Part shown: positions 58,722-64,000 of the stretch, piece after piece
How the letters are laid out: each line of letters opens with the position of its first letter
How positions within the stretch are numbered: position 1 is the stretch's first letter
NCBI RefSeq assembly: GCF_001540865.1
Contig: NC_033628.1
Location: forward strand, 1,829,390 to 1,893,389
DNA: 64,000 nucleotides
Reading direction: 5' to 3'
DNA from: Ananas comosus
Taxonomy: Eukaryota > Streptophyta > Magnoliopsida > Poales > Bromeliaceae
Made by a program: the position numbers and the translations under genes
Notes under the pieces: generated by a model
Told to the model about the DNA's origin: nothing
Database searches by the model: none
The model's input: only the letters and a program-made list of their open reading frames with translations

Positions 58722-59218
58722 CGGTTATATTTAACTATCCGGGTAGCATGGAACGTCGTTTACAAAGTTGTTTTCGATGATGAGTTCCAAATCGACGATC
58801 GGCTCCGTTAGAATTATTACCTATTTGAAGTATTAGAAACTAATTTTCAGATTTTTTCAAAATCTATTGATATGTGATTCAAACATCTCAAATTGACCAA
58901 TTTAATGGCCGTTGTAGTGTGTTTGAGAGTTTACGGTGAAACATCAAATCGATGAATTTTATAGAAATTTATTAACTATTAGTAGTAAGATAATTATTTA
59001 TTATGATTTAATCTTGGATCATCATTTTTATGAATTTTATTTTCAGCGTTTCATTTAGGACTTATTGTTTATAGGAAAATGGTATTGTAAAATTATGAAA
59101 TTTGTTCATAAATATTTTAATGTGTAGATCAAGTCTAACGGAGTCGATGTCAATTCGAAGTTGAATATTAAAACAGATTGGTAGCCGGAGCGCTCTTGCT
59201 ATCTTTAGTTAGTTTCTA
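58722..59218. mobile_element. F1 foldback element, copy 12 (indel-rich)
   Basis: TTGTTTTCGATGATGAGTTC, ATCGACGATCGGCTCCG and the complement GTCTAACGGAGTCGATG near the right end. Many one-base losses compared with copy 10, similar in style to the 8-35 kb block, so base quality may be poor here. Confidence 0.65.
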
Positions 59219-59261
59219 TATATATTATTATTTATACTATAATATATATATATATATATAT

Positions 59262-59480
59262 ATAATTTGAAATTGTCTTTTAATTTCATATATGAATTTG
59301 AAATTTTTTAAACCTTGTTTTACCATATTATGCAAAACAATCCTTATTTTCTAAAATCAATTGCAAGATAAAATTTTAAATATTTTATACTTTAAAATTT
59401 ATTTATTTATTTATTTTTGAGAGATAGGTAGCACGCTACCCGCTTCGTTTATATACTTTAAAATTTATCGATGTCTCTCT
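59262..59480. repeat. Dispersed repeat shared with 63,690-63,860
   Basis: The two stretches share AATTTCATAT, GAAATTTTTTAAACCTTG and AAATTTTAAATATTTTA in the same order and orientation, each just after a (TA)n tract. Identity of the parent element is unknown. Confidence 0.6.
59403..59451 (-). mobile_element. 49-bp SINE fragment with 17-bp target duplication
   Basis: TATACTTTAAAATTTAT lies at 59,386-59,402 and 59,452-59,468. Between them, on the minus strand, is only the SINE 3' end (GCGGGTAGCGTGCTACC TAT) and an AAAAATAAATAA tail: a strongly 5'-truncated insertion. Confidence 0.8.
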
Positions 59481-60672
59481 TCAGCAAGTATTCTATATAA
59501 AGTCACACATGCAGATCTTCCTATTTAGAATTTTTATCTTTGTATATATATACTTTAACTTTTCATGCTCCACTCAAAAATCCTAAACGCTTGTTTTTTG
59601 GCCTTCAAATGTCCAATTCGACAAACTAAACTTTTCTTTTTGGTTTTTTGGGGGTCAGAAACTGGCCAAAGACATCTAATGATAGCATATGGGGATTTCA
59701 ACAAATTATAATAACTTTAATTAAAAGGCACGATTTGTAGGAGTGCAATATTCCATCATATGATTTGTATATTTTGTTAAATCTGTATGCATTAAATATA
59801 CTAGATCATTATTGGTACAATTCAATGCCCTTAAATATTAGCTAACACATTACACTCATAATTTCTTTACTTTCCTAATGAGCTGGTTCTTCTCACATGG
59901 TTGAAAGTCAAACCTTTTTTTATAAACTTTTTTTTTGCACGATGAATCTTTTCATCCTTCTCTTGTAGAAAATATTACTCTTTTTAATAGTCAAAAATGA
60001 AATTGCGTTACCCACGTGGTTGTTTAGAATTTAGTAATATTAGTTACAGGTAAGAGAATTGAACCACTTTATAGTCAACATAGACTTGTAATACATTAAG
60101 AAAGTTCAATAATTAAAAATGGTTACGCAAAAGGCTCAGAAACAAAATTATAATATCAAAATATTATAAAAAATTATTCATATATTATACTCACAAAACT
60201 AAGAGAACTAAATCATTTTAACTTAGATGATAATGCGTCTCAATATACCGTAGGGTTTCTAATTACAGTAAAACAGTAACACACATCATTGTTGCCTTTT
60301 AATGCTTCGATCTCTCTTCGTAGGATTTTAATAAATTAGGCGTTGAACGCTAGATCTAATGATCCCACAGAGAGAAAGGTCACAACAGATTAAATTTTTG
60401 CTTCTTTTTAAAATCAATATCCAATATCGAGCGCTTTCCTTTGTCGGTCAGTTTTTATCTAAGGTATCATTTTCTTAGAATTCATATTAGTCATCAATCA
60501 AATTTTGATAGTGATACGCTTGTTCTCGAGCGAATTATACGAGTCGGCACAAACACAAATTTGAAGGTCGATCAAGAGATAAATAAACTAATTAAGGAGT
60601 TGCACTCATGCTACATGGTGTACAATATTAATTAGTCATGTACAATTTTAAATGCAGTAGTTAATAACTGGC
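59481..60672. other. AT-rich intergenic region, no gene seen
   Basis: No protein-like frame and no clear element between the SINE fragment and the duplicated segment. Confidence 0.5.
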
Positions 60673-61131
60673 GATCTCATATAGTGTTTATTTTATTTTA
60701 TTAATTTATTTATTTTGAGAGAGAGAGAGAGAGAGTGGTGCATACGCTGCGTTGCTTCCACTCTGTAGACACCCTTTTCCTTCACCGTCCATCAAAATAT
60801 AAAATTGCAAAAAGAGACGGTGGGTAAAGGTGATTGATTGCATTTAGTTCTATAGGACTTTTAATTTATGGTGCAAATACTTTGGGACACGTGGTTTGAC
60901 TTGTCATTTGAGAGGGCACAGGATTCGAGGGAAAAAAGAAGGTTGACTTCGCTGGCAAGAAAATTATCGTTGACTTGTAGTTATAAACGACTAAGGTTGT
61001 GTTTTTGTTTCTTGTACATTAATCTCAATTTTTTTTTAATTAATTGAAAAAAGATATTCCTTGTTTCGTGGCTGGTAAATTTTTTTTTTTTCAGATTTCA
61101 AAGCAAAACGTAGCCTTACGTTGCTGCAGCG
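60673..61131. repeat. Segmental direct repeat, copy 1 (459 bp)
   Basis: GATCTCATATAGTGTTTATT through CGTTGCTGCAGCG, nearly identical to 61,494-61,955. Contains a (GA)n tract and GGACACGTGGTTTGACTTG. No coding frame. Confidence 0.9.
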
Positions 61132-61255
61132 AGCTTTTCGCTCTACCTGGTGGACGGTGTGAGAGAAGTNAAAAAAAATGCGGCCTTAGTTTGCTGCAGC
61201 ACGCGGTCCACTCTACCTCGTGGATGGCGTGAGAGAGGTCAATGGTAGACCTCTC
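61105..61255. repeat. Two tandem units of about 74 bp
   Basis: TTGCTGCAGC, CACTCTACCT/CGCTCTACCT and TGGACGGTGTGAGAGAAG recur with about 80 percent identity at 61,105-61,178 and 61,179-61,250. An N lies at 61,170. Confidence 0.7.
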
Positions 61256-61297
61256 TCTCCCTCTATTATTTTACATATATGTATGTATGCATGATCG

Positions 61298-61489
61298 ATT
61301 TTGTACTCATAAATTATTTTCAATTATAGAGATTTTCAATCGACGATCCATACCGTTAAATATTATCTAAGATATTTAAAATTTCTATCAAAATTGATAG
61401 TTCTTAACAGCTGGTATGCAATACTTGCTATTTTAACGGTGTAAAATAATCTGAGTCGGTTGATATTTTGATAAAAAATTCTATTCACG
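61298..61489. mobile_element. F1 fragment, right half missing
   Basis: GTACTCATAAATTATTTTCA ... TCGACGATCCATACCGTTAA ... ATTCTATTCAC: the left arm and centre of a copy-11-type F1 element, cut exactly where the second segmental repeat begins. Confidence 0.7.
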
Positions 61490-61493
61490 GGGG

Positions 61494-61955
61494 GATCTCA
61501 TATAGTGTTTATTTTATTTTGTTAATTTATTTATTTTGAGAGAGAGAGAGAGAGTGGCGCATACGCTGCGCTGCTTCCACTCTGTAGACACCCTTTTCCT
61601 TCACCGTCCATCAAAATATAAAATTGCAAAAGCATATGGTGGGTAAAGGTGATTGATTGCTTTTAGTTCTATAGGACTTTTTATTTATGGTGCAAACTAC
61701 TTTGGGACACGTGGTTTGACTTGTTATTTGAGAGGGCACAGGATTCGAGGGAAAAAAGAAGGTTGACTTCGCTGGCAAGAAAATTATCATTGACTTGTAG
61801 TTATAAGCGATTAAGGTTGTGTTTTTGTTTCTTGTACATTAATCTCAATTTTTTTTTAATTAATTGAAAAAAGATATTCCTTGTTTCGTGGCTGGTAAAT
61901 TTTTTTTTTTTCAGATTTCAAAGCAAAACGTAGCCTTATATACGTTGCTGCAGCG
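61494..61955. repeat. Segmental direct repeat, copy 2 (462 bp)
   Basis: About 97 percent identical to 60,673-61,131; the differences are a few substitutions, GA-tract length and a TATA insertion near 61,938. Confidence 0.9.
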
Positions 61956-61959
61956 TATT

Positions 61960-62154
61960 TTTAAAAACACTAATAATTTCTTGGTGCTTCTAAATTTCTA
62001 GATCTTAGATCTATTCCTTGATTACTAATAATCTTTGTATCAAATACTATTCCACCTACCACTACCTACCGCCATTATCTCAACTTCACATATCTCCATT
62101 CAATAGCTAAAAACTCAAAAGCACCACCTGGTGCTTTTGAGAGTATTCTATCTC

Positions 62155-62155
<1 letters not shown>
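61960..62155. mobile_element. F2 MITE copy
   Basis: Left end eroded; CTTGGTGCTTCTAAATTTCT, TTGATTACTAATAATC and the right end GGTGCTTTTGAGAGTATTC TATCTCA match the copy at 57,915. Confidence 0.7.

Positions 62156-62156
<1 letters not shown>

Positions 62157-62215
<59 letters not shown>
62157..62215. repeat. (TA)n microsatellite
   Basis: About 29 uninterrupted TA units between an F2 and an F1 element. Confidence 0.95.
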
Positions 62216-62216
<1 letters not shown>

Positions 62217-62218
<2 letters not shown>

Positions 62219-62382
62219 TGAGGCTATTATGCTATCGGAAGTACGGGGCCTTTCATGCTTCCAGCTCGTTTTCAATGTTGCGATTTTCGAATCGTCGATC
62301 GGCTCCGTTAAATTTGATCTAGAGTATTTGAAGTACCTATAAAAATAAATTTTATGATTTTAGGATATCATTTGCCTAGTGA
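62217..62382. mobile_element. F1 fragment
   Basis: GTGTGAGGCTATTATGCTAT ... TTCGAATCGTCGATCGGCTC ... GATATCATTTGCCTAGTGA, cut at 62,382 by a sequence with inverted CGGTGAACGATTCACCG motifs. Confidence 0.7.
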
Positions 62383-62535
62383 ACCATTCACCGCTTTTAC
62401 AAAAATTATAAAGACGGTGAACGATTCACCGTTTTTTTTAGGAATCCCTGACGTGGCACCCACGTGGCGAAATGAGGGTTAGTTTTATAAATAAAATTTT
62501 GGTAGAGTTATTTTGCCAAAATCGAATTTCTGGAG
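62383..62535. other. Short hairpin-rich repeat segment
   Basis: ACGGTGAACGATTCACCGT (62,414-62,432) and ACGTGGCACCCACGT are inverted motifs. Probably the end of an unclassified repeat. Confidence 0.4.
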
Positions 62536-62539
62536 GGTT

Positions 62540-63440
62540 ATTTTATAAAAAAGCCCGCTGGATGGTTTGCGGTGATTTTAATTTCCAAAAGTCAAGACGA
62601 ATAAAAAGGCAGATTGTGGAGCAATGGTGGCATGTATGTTCAATGATTTTATTCGGAATCACGCGCTTCTGGATCTACCAATGGTAAATCAACTTTTCAC
62701 TTAGTTCAGTTTGCAACATTCCAAACCTTACGAAATTAGACCGTTTTCTTATTTTGACCAAATCGGATTTGAAATTTCCACTTTCACATGTAGAAGCAAT
62801 CTCCAGAATTATTTCAGATCATTGCCCAATCTTCATTTCTAATAGGGGTAATGTTTTTAGGCTTGAAGGTCTATGGTTGAAAAATGAGAACTTTCTTGCA
62901 AGTCTCCTGGCTCGATGGAAGAAAATGGGACTCACGATACTGTGGTGCTTCCGTTAATGGCTAAACTGCGCCATTGTCGTAAACGAATACAGGACTGGTG
63001 TGGAACTATCTATACAATATCACGAAAACAAAGTCAGAATTATTGTAAGAAATTCATATTACAGATGGAATGGAGGAACAATAAGTCTTGACAAAGGAGT
63101 TTTTTTTTTTGAGAGAGAAAGATAGCACGCTACCCGCTTTGTTTATTTTATTTAAAAATAAATTTAACTGAAAATGTGAATCAGCTAGGATTCGAACTTG
63201 AGTCTCGGATACCAATCATCAAGCCCTGTGCCACTTGTCCTTTGCCACTTGCTCTTGACAAAGGAGTTAATTGACAGAAGGGTGAACCTCAATTAATGTA
63301 GAAACTCAAGTGTACTTAAGGATGAAGAGGTGCTGCGAAAAACTCGGGCAAAACAATTAATGCTGACTCCGAAAAGGGGATGAAACCGAGTTTTTTCACG
63401 CAATAGCCAATAACAGACGGCGCTCTAGTGAGATCGGAGC
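62540..63440 (+). pseudogene. L1-type LINE fragment (endonuclease domain), split by a SINE
   Basis: 62,560-62,990 codes pieces of the APE-like endonuclease of plant L1 elements in shifted frames: WMVCGDFN, FNDFIRNHALLDLP and ISRIISDHCPIFI, then FRLEGLWL. After the SINE insertion, 63,268-63,425 continues with a frame-broken EFFHAIANNRR, the region between endonuclease and reverse transcriptase. The reverse transcriptase itself is not in the window. Multiple frameshifts and stops. Confidence 0.8.
63102..63252 (-). mobile_element. tRNA-derived SINE, full length, about 151 bp
   Basis: Flanked by TCTTGACAAAGGAGTT at 63,086-63,101 and 63,253-63,268. On the minus strand it begins CAAGTGGCAAAGGA, has an A box (TGGCACAGGGC, 63,233-63,223) and a B box (AGTTCGAATCC, 63,198-63,188) 35 bases apart, a body ending GCGGGTAGCGTGCTATC TTTCTCTC and a poly(A) tail (T run at 63,100-63,110). 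This is the reference copy for the two tails at 52,768 and 59,403. Confidence 0.85.
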
Positions 63441-63455
63441 GGTGGAAGACAACGG

Positions 63456-63520
63456 GTAGATCCAATGGCTAAAACTCTAATAGCATCATGGGAATAATAC
63501 TTGTAAAAGTATTATAGCTC

Positions 63521-63523
<3 letters not shown>
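63456..63523. mobile_element. F2 fragment
   Basis: GATCCAATGGCTAAAACTCT ... CTTGTAAAAGTATTATAGCT CAATTATATA, the right half of F2, like 57,826-57,895. Confidence 0.6.
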
Positions 63524-63614
<91 letters not shown>

Positions 63615-63615
63615 N

Positions 63616-63686
<71 letters not shown>
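63524..63686. repeat. (TA)n-(GA)n-(TA)n compound microsatellite
   Basis: About 35 TA units, ten GA units at 63,595-63,614, an N at 63,615, then about 35 more TA units. Confidence 0.95.
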
Positions 63687-63690
<4 letters not shown>

Positions 63691-63910
63691 CTTATATATA
63701 TTATTAGAAACTATATTTGAATTTCATATCTAAATTGGAAATTTTTTTAACCTTGTGATATCATAATAGGCGAAACAATTGTTAGTTTCTAAAATTATTT
63801 ACATAATAAAATTTTAAATATTTTAATTTACTTTAAAATTTACTCAAATTTCTCTACCCTAAACTTAGAAGACGAGTCCTTAAACATCTTTATTGTAGCG
63901 CGAATCTTAT

Positions 63911-63922
63911 GCTCTAATACCA
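63911..63922 (-). other. Possible retrotransposon primer binding site at the right edge
   Basis: On the minus strand TGGTATTAGAGC differs by one base from TGGTATCAGAGC, the initiator-tRNA(Met) primer site of many Copia and Gypsy elements, and follows CCCA at a possible LTR end. The LTR would extend beyond 64,000. Evidence is thin. Confidence 0.35.
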
Positions 63923-64000
63923 TTTATTGGGAACTGGATCGATCTTTCAAGCGTTATCAACACAGTTGTATGAAATTAAAATAGAAAAATCCGAATGATA

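Noticed and set aside
63188..63233. A tRNA gene
   Set aside because: Only A and B boxes are present, with no cloverleaf; flanking duplications and a poly(A) tail show a SINE.

Overview
The window looks like nuclear DNA of a flowering plant: AT-rich, intron-containing genes, a CNL-type resistance gene, a CYP85-clan P450, Copia, LINE, SINE, Tourist, hAT, Mutator-like and Helitron-like elements, and many (TA)n and (GA)n tracts. A monocot (pineapple would fit the repeat style) is my guess, not something the sequence proves. No prokaryotic feature, CRISPR array, rRNA or intact tRNA was seen.

Layout. 1-8.15 kb is clean sequence: a minus-strand CC-NB-LRR gene (1.33-5.37 kb), a 1.2-kb Mutator-like element with a 9-bp target duplication upstream of it, and the last two exons of a minus-strand P450 (7.59-8.02 kb). 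8.15-35.34 kb is a noisy, indel-ridden copy of the same locus in the opposite orientation. It runs from P450 intron 2 through exons 3-8, the NLR and everything down to base 1 of the window, then about 6.5 kb further into sequence with no counterpart here. I read it as an uncorrected long read placed whole and reversed into an assembly gap; a real, decayed inverted duplication is the alternative. 35.44-39.25 kb is clean again and holds P450 exons 1-5, so the P450 is one eight-exon gene split by the block, with the K-helix exon missing from clean sequence. The reversed copy lacks the Mutator-like element and has a 4.5-kb insertion, so it may come from another haplotype.

39.3-64 kb has no host gene that I can support and is a graveyard of transposons: a Tourist MITE, a Helitron candidate, a 100-N gap beside a GC-rich island, a broken 5.9-kb Copia element (47.0-52.9 kb), a second Tourist element filled with a 7-bp minisatellite, a duplicated 460-bp segment, and a LINE fragment split by a complete tRNA-derived SINE. 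Its dominant structure is a family of about 530-bp near-palindromic foldback elements (called F1 here, 14 full or partial copies, five in a row at 55.1-57.8 kb) bordered by (TA)n tracts. A shorter family (F2, about 200-250 bp) often lies beside them.

No new multi-gene system was found. The points most worth checking are the reversed block, the NLR C-terminal extension with a predicted membrane helix, the atypical NLR MHD and P450 I-helix motifs, and the foldback array.
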